From: CAYHVK01 sp964360255
GTDB lineage: Bacteria > Bdellovibrionota > Bdellovibrionia > Bdellovibrionales > UBA1609
Direction: 5' to 3'
Assembly (NCBI GenBank): GCA_964360255.1
Contig: CAYHVK010000014.1
Location: forward strand, 1 to 64,000
Length of the DNA stretch: 64,000 bases
Every line of letters starts with the position of its first letter. Positions within the stretch are counted from its first letter, which is position 1. This document shows positions 24,602 through 32,715 of the stretch, in pieces. Position numbers and translations under genes: made by a program. The notes under the pieces are model-generated. The model worked only from the letters and a program-made list of their open reading frames with translations, did not search any database and was not told where the DNA came from.

Positions 24602-25057
24602 ATGCAAACTACACTTAACGAGCTTTTAGCCTTCAGACACGACGGAGTGATCAATCGCTATAAGAGAGATTTCCCTGCGGATGCCGCAAGAGCTGAAGAT
24701 CTCTTTACTGATTTGATGACTTTCTTCTGGGCTTCTAAAAAACATGAGCTCGAGCGCCTAAGCAATCCTGATATCGAAAACCTCGATTTTACATTTATCA
24801 TGGATGAAGAAATGCTCGAGATCGATAAGATGTGGCACATCTTTTTACTCTATACAAAAGACTACATGGATTTCTGCGAGAAGTATTTTGGTGAATTTTT
24901 ACATCACTTGCCGGATGTAGTGCCGAATAGAAAAATCACTCCATTCGATGTTGAAATGAATTTACAGAAATTCCTCTCTTATGTGTTTGATAATTTAGGG
25001 GAAGATTTTGTGCGTCGTTGGTTTCGACTCTCCTCGCAGGAAGCTGAAGCCGTTTAA
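24602..25057 (+). CDS. Small conserved protein with W-H / F-C / H-H motif, function unknown
   Basis: A soluble, acidic, helical protein of 151 residues with an AAGGA ribosome site. Its core EIDKMWHIFLLYTKDYMDFC continues EKYFGEFLHHLP (residues about 76-108). I recall related bacterial sequences with the same D-x-MWH-x-FLL-x-T-x2-Y-x2-FC block followed by HH. The glycine-rich-domain (GRDP) proteins have a comparable MWH core. The conserved His, Cys and His-His could bind a metal, but no function is known to me. It is followed by a terminator and so ends the peptide locus. Confidence 0.65.
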   Translation: MQTTLNELLAFRHDGVINRYKRDFPADAARAEDLFTDLMTFFWASKKHELERLSNPDIENLDFTFIMDEEMLEIDKMWHIFLLYTKDYMDFCEKYFGEFLHHLPDVVPNRKITPFDVEMNLQKFLSYVFDNLGEDFVRRWFRLSSQEAEAV

Positions 25058-25072
25058 ACGCCTATAGCCCAA

Positions 25073-25107
25073 AGCAGTGTCTAGAAATTAGACACTGCTG
25101 TTTTGTT
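25073..25107 (+). terminator. Intrinsic terminator
   Basis: A perfect 11-bp stem (agcagtgtcta with tagacactgct, loop gaaat) followed by a T-rich tail, 16 bases after the stop of the preceding gene. Confidence 0.9.
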
Positions 25108-25176
25108 TACAGACTATCTTTAAAACCGCACTTTCTCATTTATAATTGAGCCTTCAAGCAATAAAAGAGGTTATCA

Positions 25177-25572
25177 GTGCGCCTACTATTACTCGTTACC
25201 ACTCTTATGTGGAGCTTTGTTTCTTTAGCTCAAAATCCTACTGAAGCATCAGATTTCAAAAAGATCTTCTTTGATAATGGAAACTTTCCTCTAGCTACGA
25301 CAACTGACGTTCCGTCAACGTTAAGAGACTACTTTGTCGATTCAGTTTTCACTGAGCTCTCAATGGCTAAACCTAAAGTTGAGTGCAAAACCATTAAAGA
25401 CGTTAAAACTTGCGATATTATGTGGCTCTCAGCGAAATATGTTTACGTATCAGGCGAAAAACCAAAAGACATTTGGAGACAAGAAGACGATTGCGTCAAT
25501 GCAGTTAAAGTCCAAATGAAAAACGATAAAGTTTTTGCGGCTGAAGTGACAATGGAAATGTGCGGCTGGTAG
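25177..25572 (+). CDS. Small exported protein with four cysteines, function unknown
   Basis: A GTG start after an AGAGG site gives a 131-residue product with signal peptide MRLLLLVTTLMWSFVSLA. The mature protein is mixed, with KVECKTIKDVKTCDIMWLS, QEDDCVNAV and a terminal MEMCGW, so two disulfides are possible. No family recognised. It ends 18 bp before the transglycosylase gene and is probably in one transcript with it; a role at the cell wall or as an accessory of that enzyme is only a guess. Confidence 0.7.
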   Translation: MRLLLLVTTLMWSFVSLAQNPTEASDFKKIFFDNGNFPLATTTDVPSTLRDYFVDSVFTELSMAKPKVECKTIKDVKTCDIMWLSAKYVYVSGEKPKDIWRQEDDCVNAVKVQMKNDKVFAAEVTMEMCGW

Positions 25573-25590
25573 TCGCGGAGGCTTATCAAA

Positions 25591-26850
25591 ATGACAAGAA
25601 ATAAATTTTTTCTAATCAGCTCAAGTGTAGCCGTTTCATTGGCTTTACTTTTTAACTCATCTGGTGAAGCCTCTGGGCCTGCTATCAAATTACCACCTGC
25701 AAAATGCCAAAAAGATTTTAACTCTTTCGAGGCTTGGCGTGAAGATTTTCGTGTTGAGGCGATGAGGTCAGGTGTCTCGACGGTCACTTGGAATGCAGCT
25801 CTTCCCTCTCTAGTTGTAGATACAGAAGTTTTAAGTCGCGACAATTCGCAAGGTGCTTTCTATACAAGCTTTCTGAAGTTTTCTATTCCGCGCGCACATC
25901 CTCGAATCCCGCGCGCACGAAATCTATTAAAATCTCATGGGGCGCTTTTCAAAAAAGTCGAAGCGACTTATGGCATTCCTGGTGAAATTCTTTTATCACT
26001 TTGGGGATTAGAAACAGATTTTGCTGTTTCAACAATTCCAGGCGCTACACAATTCCCAATTCTAAGTTCAATGACAACTCTCGCTTATGATTGCCGCCGT
26101 CCTGAAATTTTCAGAGACAATTTAAAGAGTGCATTGAAGTTAATTGAAAATAAAACCGTAGATATTGAGAACATGACAGGTCAGTGGGCGGGAGAAATGA
26201 GTGGTCTGCAACTCACTCCGAGCAACTATTTAAACTTCGGCGTGGATTTCGATAAAGACGGTCGCATTGATATCGTGAATAGCGTACCTGATCTTATGGC
26301 TTCAGCCGCTAGCATGCTCAAGAGTTATGGTTGGGTGGCTAAGCAACCTTATATAATTGAAGTAAAAGTGCCTGAGAAAATGGACTGGCAGTATGCAGAT
26401 CTCACTCTCGAGAAAATGCACCCTCTCGCAAATTGGACGAAGCAGGGCGTAACGTTAGCTGATGGATCTGCTCTTCCAGCCGGATTACCCAATGCTTCGT
26501 TGATGTTACCTATGGGTCACCTAGGTCCAGCGTTTTTAGCCTTCCCAAATTTTAAAACTCTCTTGCAGTGGAATGCCTCACTCAACAATGCACTCACAGC
26601 TTCATATTTGGCTTATAGAACAGCTAACGTGAACGCTCCACCAATGAGTTCGGGCAACGGCACACCAGAGATTTTAACAGCAGCTATGCTTAAGAACCTC
26701 CAAACTCTTCTTGCGAAACGTGGCTACAACATGGGTAAGATCGATGGCTTCTTAGGCACGGCCACTCGAGCCGCAACTAAAGATATGCAAATGAAGCTGG
26801 GTTTACCGGCCGATGGCTACCCGACAACTGAACTACTTAATAAACTATAA
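25591..26850 (+). CDS. mltB: MltB-type lytic murein transglycosylase with peptidoglycan-binding domain
   Basis: Cleaves peptidoglycan glycan strands between MurNAc and GlcNAc with formation of the 1,6-anhydro end, in the periplasm. After a signal peptide (about 28 residues) the SLT-B domain shows the catalytic Glu in LWGLETDFA (E141), PGATQFPILSS, and the LTPSNYLNFGVDFDKDGR block. C-terminal residues about 358-419 form a peptidoglycan-binding domain (KRGYNMGKIDGFLGTATRAA). No lipobox is present, so it is a soluble or loosely attached form. The layout is normal for the family at 419 residues. It is convergent with apbE. Confidence 0.93.
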   Translation: MTRNKFFLISSSVAVSLALLFNSSGEASGPAIKLPPAKCQKDFNSFEAWREDFRVEAMRSGVSTVTWNAALPSLVVDTEVLSRDNSQGAFYTSFLKFSIPRAHPRIPRARNLLKSHGALFKKVEATYGIPGEILLSLWGLETDFAVSTIPGATQFPILSSMTTLAYDCRRPEIFRDNLKSALKLIENKTVDIENMTGQWAGEMSGLQLTPSNYLNFGVDFDKDGRIDIVNSVPDLMASAASMLKSYGWVAKQPYIIEVKVPEKMDWQYADLTLEKMHPLANWTKQGVTLADGSALPAGLPNASLMLPMGHLGPAFLAFPNFKTLLQWNASLNNALTASYLAYRTANVNAPPMSSGNGTPEILTAAMLKNLQTLLAKRGYNMGKIDGFLGTATRAATKDMQMKLGLPADGYPTTELLNKL

Positions 26851-26874
26851 ATTATTAAGCGCATGAGTTACTTT

Positions 26875-27753
26875 TTATTTAACTACTCGATAGATTTCGG
26901 CTTGTTCAGATAGAAAAGCTTCAGCCCCAGAACCTTGTAAAAGCGCAATCGTCGAGAGAGCACCAGCCTCAGTGCAGTTGCTCGCCACTACAGTTACTGA
27001 ACGCGGAGCCCCTTCAACTGGATAGCCTGTTTTCGGGTTCAAGATATGGGATAAACGCCGACCCTCATGAAGAAGAAATTTATTTTTATCACCACTAGTC
27101 GCGACCGCTCCACTGTAAAGAATTAGATCTTCTTGGGCGTCTTCGACTTTGATCTTCCAAGGATCACCATTTTTTTTGGGACCTGTAACCGCAATATCTC
27201 CGCCCAAATTGACGAGAGTGACCACCCCCCGTCCTACTTCGTGGGCTATACTAGCACATGAATCGACAGCATACTCTTTACCAATACCACCGAAATCGAT
27301 TTCTGCGCCGACGGGAATCGATAGACGATCACCTTCGACTTGAATTTTCTGATATCCGATATAAGGCAGAAGCTTTTCAACAGCCTCACGGCTTGGGATA
27401 TTCGAGGATCCATCGAAAATCCAAGCCCGACGTAAAATTCCTGAAGTAATATCAAAAAGCCCTGAGCTGGCATAAAAAAGTGAATCGGCAAACTTAAGAA
27501 GCTTACGCGTCTCTTTATCTAGAGAAACCTTCTTACCGTTTGAATTATTAATCTTATAAACAATATTGTCAGTTCGGTAGCGACTGAATTTGGACTCGAG
27601 TCTCTTCGCCTCATTGTAAACAGCTTTGAAAATATTTAGAGATTGATCTTTATCACTCGTCTCGATCAAAACTTCGCAGAGCCCACCCATGCAATAAAAT
27701 GAATGTGCCTTAAATTCACCGTAGTCTAAATAGCGATAGCTTTCATCGAACAT
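26875..27753 (-). CDS. apbE: ApbE-family FAD:protein FMN transferase
   Basis: Attaches FMN from FAD to threonine or serine of extracytoplasmic redox proteins. Conserved ESKFSRYRTDN, FDITSGILRRAW, VGAEIDFGGIGKEYAVD, VNLGGDIAVTG and HILNPKTGYP cover the FAD- and magnesium-binding sites. The usual lipoprotein or signal sequence is missing; the protein begins MFDESYRYLDYG, so it may act in the cytoplasm or be exported in another way. It starts immediately after the stop of the DUF3570-like gene. Its target in this operon is not obvious. Confidence 0.93.
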   Translation of the reverse strand: MFDESYRYLDYGEFKAHSFYCMGGLCEVLIETSDKDQSLNIFKAVYNEAKRLESKFSRYRTDNIVYKINNSNGKKVSLDKETRKLLKFADSLFYASSGLFDITSGILRRAWIFDGSSNIPSREAVEKLLPYIGYQKIQVEGDRLSIPVGAEIDFGGIGKEYAVDSCASIAHEVGRGVVTLVNLGGDIAVTGPKKNGDPWKIKVEDAQEDLILYSGAVATSGDKNKFLLHEGRRLSHILNPKTGYPVEGAPRSVTVVASNCTEAGALSTIALLQGSGAEAFLSEQAEIYRVVK

Positions 27754-29103
27754 CTAGAACGAGTAATTAACCTGAACCGCGAAGGCTGTCACGTCCGGGA
27801 AGAGATCTTGCCCCACTTGCGTACCCACAGCTTCACTCGGGCTTGAATCCCCTGTTTGCTGGTAATATTGAAGAAGTAGACTGAGATCTCGCTCATTCTT
27901 AAGCTTACGAATAAATTTAACTGCAGGTGCAAGAGTCGTCATTTCCCCTAAACGGTTATCAGCCGTTGCATATCGCGGCAGCGCTTCATTATCTGCAATG
28001 GCGAAGTCATAAAAATCCACTGCGGATTGCATATAATATCTAAAGCTGGGCTCAAGACGCCATTTTGCAGATATGGGAAAGTTATAACCCACTTGAACCG
28101 TATGTGATTTTAAATCCCAATCATCTGTTGTGTATCGATAGGAGCTGGTTAGCACTCCAGACGAGATATAATTCTTTGATGCCACGTAAACACTTTGCTT
28201 GAGTCGTGAATCGGGACGCTTTTCATAAATATAAGACTGCGGATCACCTAACGTAGCACCTGCTGTGCTGTCATAAATCGTAACGACTTTATAGGGATCG
28301 GTCATATAACCATCAGATTGCCCGAACGAAAGATTAGTTAATAGAATCCAAGTTCGAGACATCACCTGTGAAAAACCCGCCAGCAAATCTAAAGTATTTT
28401 TAGTTTCAGTGCTGCCATTTTTTGGTTGGGCCGCAGGTGGTGCTACCATCGTTGCGAGCCCAATAGGTGTACCACCCACCGGTTTAATTTGGTCATTCGT
28501 ATAAGACAGACCTAAAGAGTACGATCTATTTTTATCTTCTGTTTCACGCGTAAAAGACGTATTCACACCAGCAGAAAAATAATCGTATTCGTTAGACACA
28601 TTGAGGCCCACAGACATTTTCAATAATCGAGAAAGTGGCTGTGACCAGCTTGTCGCAATATTCACCCGAGTGTCTTTAAATGAATCATCAAGCGGGGGCT
28701 TATTGGGCTGAACCGTATAAGTATCTTTACCCGAGGGACCCGTAAAAGTTTGTGGCTGATTGCTTTTCAAAGCACCATTGGGAGATGCGCCGGTTAAGCT
28801 GTCGAGAACCAATTTAGTCGTCCAGACTCGATCCCCATCAAATGCGGCAGATAAAGTGGCCGCAGGTTCTATAGCCTGAACTCGTCCATCAGATTCACTA
28901 TAATAAAGCATTCCAAATTCGCCGGACCATTTCGCCCAGCTTTTTACGTTCGCTATTTTCTCCGTGAAAAAACCTTGGCCTTCAATGGAAGGGGCCTGGC
29001 TTTCAGTTTGAGCGTGCGCCGTCGAGGTGGCACACACAAGTGCTAATGAAGCCTGCGCGATGAACTGACCGATACGACGTGGCTTCTTTTCGCTCAGTTG
29101 CAT
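27754..29103 (-). CDS. DUF3570-like outer-membrane beta-barrel protein
   Basis: A protein of about 449 residues with a signal peptide ending AQASLALVCATSTAHAQ. The body is made of amphipathic strands in pairs (WAKWSGEFGMLYYSESDGR, RSYSLGLSYTNDQ, SGVLTSSYRYTTDDWDL), and it ends AVQVNYSF with the terminal Phe of outer-membrane barrels. Size and gene context match DUF3570. ATG 29103 has an ideal AGGAGG site six bases upstream and overlaps the DUF4266-like gene by 10 bp; a TTG at 29109 is the alternative. Family function is not established; the consistent ApbE neighbour suggests a redox or flavin role. Confidence 0.8.
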   Translation of the reverse strand: MQLSEKKPRRIGQFIAQASLALVCATSTAHAQTESQAPSIEGQGFFTEKIANVKSWAKWSGEFGMLYYSESDGRVQAIEPAATLSAAFDGDRVWTTKLVLDSLTGASPNGALKSNQPQTFTGPSGKDTYTVQPNKPPLDDSFKDTRVNIATSWSQPLSRLLKMSVGLNVSNEYDYFSAGVNTSFTRETEDKNRSYSLGLSYTNDQIKPVGGTPIGLATMVAPPAAQPKNGSTETKNTLDLLAGFSQVMSRTWILLTNLSFGQSDGYMTDPYKVVTIYDSTAGATLGDPQSYIYEKRPDSRLKQSVYVASKNYISSGVLTSSYRYTTDDWDLKSHTVQVGYNFPISAKWRLEPSFRYYMQSAVDFYDFAIADNEALPRYATADNRLGEMTTLAPAVKFIRKLKNERDLSLLLQYYQQTGDSSPSEAVGTQVGQDLFPDVTAFAVQVNYSF

Positions 29104-29303
29104 CCGCAACCTCCTGCCGAAAAGCTGCGACCGCCACTGGCGCCTTCCTTACTGAAAAAAGTATGGTCTTCGAAACCATCCTGCAAAACTGTAACTCCGA
29201 ATTGCATTTCTTTTTTTGCCAAAAGATCTCGGTCCCATGGCTTCACGCCGCGGTTCGCACAGCCAGATATAAATAAGAGTGAGACGAAAAATAAGATTTT
29301 CAT
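29094..29303 (-). CDS. DUF4266-like small lipoprotein
   Basis: A lipoprotein of 69 residues. Signal MKILFFVSLLFISGC with lipidated Cys at position 15, then the DUF4266-like core VKPWDRDLLAKKEMQFG, DHTFFSKEGASGG and the terminal Cys pair SAGGCGCN. The Gly-Cys-Gly-Cys end is the family hallmark and could bind a metal. Its ATG overlaps the thioredoxin gene stop (ATGA), and its end overlaps the DUF3570-like gene, so all are coupled. Confidence 0.85.
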   Translation of the reverse strand: MKILFFVSLLFISGCANRGVKPWDRDLLAKKEMQFGVTVLQDGFEDHTFFSKEGASGGRSFSAGGCGCN

Positions 29304-29737
29304 TTTGCGCTTCCCATAAGAATCTCGAGATTTTTCATATGCTTTACAGCCAGCTCTTTTGAAAATCCAATTTCAGAAGAGTGAACGGTTCCATCTTTAT
29401 TAAGAAGAACCGAATACGGCATTCCGGCAACGTTGTACTTTTTTGCCATATCCGCGTCGGCATCATAGAAAATCTCAAACTTTGCAGGATAAGACTTTAA
29501 AAATTCAGCCGCCGCAGTTTTATCTTTATCCAGATTCACGCCAATAATTTTAAGTTTCGGATATTTTTTCTGAAGATCATTCAGCCAAGGAAAAGACTCT
29601 TTGCATGGAATGCACCAAGAGGCCCAAAAATCTAAATAAACCACCTGGCCTTTATATTTCGAGACATCAAGTTCGGCGGCTGATGAAATTTGTAGAATAA
29701 ATAAAACAGATAAAAATAAGATAAATCGTTGAGTCAT
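29300..29737 (-). CDS. TlpA/ResA-like periplasmic thioredoxin
   Basis: A periplasmic thiol-disulfide protein of 145 residues. Signal peptide ends QISSAAE. The redox site WASWCIPCKESFPWL has the TlpA/ResA-type WC-x-x-C, and GMPYSVLL supplies the cis-proline. The fold is a minimal thioredoxin without extra domains. It heads the operon with DUF4266, DUF3570 and ApbE homologues and probably keeps cysteines of one of them reduced, for instance those of the DUF4266-like lipoprotein; that is inference. Confidence 0.9.
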   Translation of the reverse strand: MTQRFILFLSVLFILQISSAAELDVSKYKGQVVYLDFWASWCIPCKESFPWLNDLQKKYPKLKIIGVNLDKDKTAAAEFLKSYPAKFEIFYDADADMAKKYNVAGMPYSVLLNKDGTVHSSEIGFSKELAVKHMKNLEILMGSAK

Positions 29738-29785
29738 AATTCAACTATGTTGAGCTTCTTTTTTTAACTTGGGAAGTGCTCGACT

Positions 29786-30796
29786 CTATTCGTCGAGAAT
29801 ATAGTTGATCGGATCAACTGGAATATCGTTTACACGCACTTCGTAGTGGCAGTGAGGGCCTGACGAGCGGCCCGTTGAGCCTACGGCTGCGATAACATCA
29901 CGGCGGCTAACTTTTTGGCCCAGCTGAACATAAATCTGAGAGTTGTGGGCATAACGAGTGCGAACGCCATAACCGTGATCGACAGCAACGATTTTACCGT
30001 AACCGCCTTCGTAACCCACGTAAGAAACAACACCATCTGCTGTTGCAACAACTGGAGTGCCTGGCGCGGCAGCGAAATCACGACCATAATGCATTTCTGG
30101 TTTACCAGTGAACGGATCGATACGGTAACCGAAGTGTGAAGTCATCCAACCACGTGCCGGTTTGATTGATGGCGTTTGATTCAAAATACTCTGACGTTCT
30201 GCCAAGAGCTCTTGAAGTTTAATTACACCTTGCTCACGAAGACCGGCTTCGCTCACTGATTTATCTATGCGAATAGAAAGAGTAGCGTAGTTACGACCAC
30301 TGATAGCGGCCAGTTCACCACGAGCTTGATCAAGTGGAGCGCGCTCTTGAAATACAGAATCACCTTTTAAAATCTCAGTTGAACTTGGATCACGCTCGTT
30401 CGCTGGTGTGCGCTCGAAAGCCTGCGTACTCTCTTCAATCTGCGGCATCGGGCCGATTGAAAGAGTGAGGGCCCGATCTTCATCTTCAATATTAGTGATC
30501 AAACGAATCTTAGTTGTGAGGTTCTTGATGCGCTCAAGGCTCCCTTCAAGAGAGCTGAGTTTACTTTCAACAACTTGAAACTGACGAGTGAGCTGGGCAT
30601 TTTCAGAGCGAAGACGTTTGTTCTCACCTTCGCGAAGCAACAACCCTACGTAATCCACACTTCCGGCAGCTAAAAGCACAGCCGCAATAACTCCGCCGAC
30701 GAGCATCATTTTTAGCCATGAAGCTGAAATCGTCACAGAGCGAGTGTTGCCCTTGCGATTGCTCGTTATTAGGAATGTGAACGTCTTGTTATCCAT
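29786..30796 (-). CDS. Membrane-anchored M23-family (LytM) peptidase
   Basis: A peptidoglycan endopeptidase or LytM-type regulator of 336 residues. One membrane segment (MMLVGGVIAAVLLAAGSVDY, about 30-50) is followed by a coiled coil (LRSENAQLTRQFQVVESKLS, about 62-90). The C-terminal LytM domain shows PEMHYGRDFAAAPGTPVVA with the first His and Asp zinc ligands, and SSGPHCHYEVR with the H-x-H pair. All zinc ligands are intact, so it is likely active and not an EnvC-type activator. It stands alone between the PP2C gene and the thioredoxin operon. Confidence 0.92.
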   Translation of the reverse strand: MDNKTFTFLITSNRKGNTRSVTISASWLKMMLVGGVIAAVLLAAGSVDYVGLLLREGENKRLRSENAQLTRQFQVVESKLSSLEGSLERIKNLTTKIRLITNIEDEDRALTLSIGPMPQIEESTQAFERTPANERDPSSTEILKGDSVFQERAPLDQARGELAAISGRNYATLSIRIDKSVSEAGLREQGVIKLQELLAERQSILNQTPSIKPARGWMTSHFGYRIDPFTGKPEMHYGRDFAAAPGTPVVATADGVVSYVGYEGGYGKIVAVDHGYGVRTRYAHNSQIYVQLGQKVSRRDVIAAVGSTGRSSGPHCHYEVRVNDIPVDPINYILDE

Positions 30797-30874
30797 TTTC
30801 AGTACCCTAATATGTAAGACACAACATATGGTGTCATCATAAAAAAACTCATTAAAATAATTCTCTGCGTCATG

Positions 30875-31606
30875 CTATTTTTTCGTCAGAAAAACGATCA
30901 CAGATATATTGTCATCCCCGCCTGCTTTTTTGGCCTCAACTATGCCCTGGGCCACGACTTCAGAGGGATCATATTTCTTAATAATTTCAGATATTTTATC
31001 ATTGGTTATAAGGCCTGAAAGACCATCTGAGCAGAGCAAGTAAATCTCACCAGGGTTTACTTCTCTTTCAACGATATCTACGTCGACCATATCTTCAAAT
31101 CCAACGCTACGCGTAATAACGTTGCGACCTATCATTGCTTCAGGTTGATTGGGGTCAAGTACGCCAGCGCGAATTTGCTCATTGATCAGGGAGTGATCGT
31201 CAGTGATCTGCCATAAATTTCCGTCGCGGTACAAGTAGGCCCGAGAATCCCCAACGTTACCCACATACAAACGTCCAGCATAAACGAAAGCCGCGACCAT
31301 GGTCGTGCCCATTCCCATGAGTTCTGGGTTCTCACGGGTCGACTTATGAAAAATTCTTCGCGTCGCTTCTCTGTAACCTTTTCTTAACAAATCTTTGGGA
31401 TTAATTTTTGCGCCTGATAAGAATTCAGTTTCGAAGACTTCTTGCATAGCTTCTATAGCTAGTGCTGAAGCGACTTCACCGCCTCTATGCCCTCCCATTC
31501 CGTCTGCGACGATAAAGAGAGAATGCTTTTTGTCGACGAGAATCGAGTCCTGATTGTTGTCTCGTTTTAAGCCAACATCAGTCTGTCCCCAAACATCAAA
31601 TTCCAT
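30875..31606 (-). CDS. PP2C-family serine/threonine phosphatase
   Basis: A bacterial Stp1/PrpC-type protein phosphatase, 243 residues, cytoplasmic. VGLKRDNNQDS near residue 11, FIVADGMGGHRGGEVAS near 32 and GNVGDSRAYLYRDG near 118 carry the metal-binding aspartates. QITDDHSL, EIYLLCSDGLSGLI and GGDDNISVI complete the set. It probably reverses phosphorylation by Hanks-type kinases or controls FHA-domain partners; no kinase is visible in the window. It is divergent from the TonB-like gene with a 79-bp gap. Confidence 0.95.
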   Translation of the reverse strand: MEFDVWGQTDVGLKRDNNQDSILVDKKHSLFIVADGMGGHRGGEVASALAIEAMQEVFETEFLSGAKINPKDLLRKGYREATRRIFHKSTRENPELMGMGTTMVAAFVYAGRLYVGNVGDSRAYLYRDGNLWQITDDHSLINEQIRAGVLDPNQPEAMIGRNVITRSVGFEDMVDVDIVEREVNPGEIYLLCSDGLSGLITNDKISEIIKKYDPSEVVAQGIVEAKKAGGDDNISVIVFLTKK

Positions 31607-31685
31607 TCAAATAGCTTATTCTAAAATTGGACTAATATTAACTTAAAAAAGAAATTCATAACGCCGAAATGTATTTGAGGCGCTT

Positions 31686-32594
31686 GTGAACAATGAATTT
31701 AAAAACAAATTGAAGAGATATTTTAAAGATCGCATAGCGATTTTCGTAGTTATCTCGCTCTTTGTACACGCTACAGTCCTCACTGTGGTTCAGTTTGCCA
31801 AGCCACCACAGGCTATTCACACTCCTGAAACGGTTGAAATTGAATATAGAACAGACTCGACGAAAGCCCTAAAGCAAATCGTTGAGCAAGATGAAAAACG
31901 CCTCAACGAAGACGAGCCAGATAAAGAGGCGTACCTCAGCCGGCATACACAACGTGTAGTGAAAGAGACTCGTGCGGCGAATCACGGTGACTTTAAAAAT
32001 CGCAGTGGCGAAGGAATCGCGAAAAGCAATCCGACTCCGAAGACAGAACAGGCAGAAATTCCAAAAGAGCAACAGCAAAAACAACGTAGCAAAGTTTCTT
32101 CAGCTGGCGGCCTCCCCACTTTGGGAGATTTAAAGCCGACGTTTAAGCCTTCGTATCAGCGGCAGTTCGATGATATTCCGAAGGGCAAAGGCGGCGAAAC
32201 GAGCGCCACCAATGATCACTTAGAAAAAACTCATGTGGGCATTGAGACCATGCTGAACTCACGTGAATTTGTTTATTACACTTATTATCAGCGTATTCGC
32301 TCACAGCTTCGTCAGTATTGGGAGCCGAGCATCCGCGAGCGCGTGAAGAAAATCTTCGCGCAAGGCCGAACCATTGCGTCGACAAAAGATCACATTACAC
32401 AAGTGGTGATTGTTCTCGATAAAGCGGGTTCATTACTTAAAGTTCAAGTTGTGAATGAAAGTGGAGTGAGCGACCTAGATGAAGCAGCTGTAGATGCATT
32501 TCGCGCCGCCGAACCGTTTCCGAATCCCCCGAAGGGTATGGTTGAAGCCGACGGCACAATTAAAATTCGCTGGGATTTTATCCTAGAAGCGTAA
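31686..32594 (+). CDS. TonB C-terminal-domain protein
   Basis: A protein of 302 residues with one N-terminal membrane anchor (IAIFVVISLFVHATVLTVVQ, residues about 17-36), a long charged linker and a C-terminal TonB-like domain (ITQVVIVLDKAGSLLKVQV, then DLDEAAVDAFRAAEPFPNPP). It would link an inner-membrane motor to the outer membrane. No ExbB/ExbD or TonB-dependent receptor is adjacent; the ExbB/ExbD pair at 3 kb is a possible partner. In gliding bacteria TonB-like proteins also serve the motility machinery. GTG start with GAGG five bases upstream. Confidence 0.85.
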   Translation: MNNEFKNKLKRYFKDRIAIFVVISLFVHATVLTVVQFAKPPQAIHTPETVEIEYRTDSTKALKQIVEQDEKRLNEDEPDKEAYLSRHTQRVVKETRAANHGDFKNRSGEGIAKSNPTPKTEQAEIPKEQQQKQRSKVSSAGGLPTLGDLKPTFKPSYQRQFDDIPKGKGGETSATNDHLEKTHVGIETMLNSREFVYYTYYQRIRSQLRQYWEPSIRERVKKIFAQGRTIASTKDHITQVVIVLDKAGSLLKVQVVNESGVSDLDEAAVDAFRAAEPFPNPPKGMVEADGTIKIRWDFILEA

Positions 32595-32715
32595 AAGCAG
32601 CTTAAAAGCCACATGACGTTTACCGTCAAAACAAGCTCTCTGGGCACTGCCAAAATCGAAGCAACTCTTTTATACTGCGAGATCGACCTAAAGTCGCTCT
32701 TCGAAGGAGATACTT

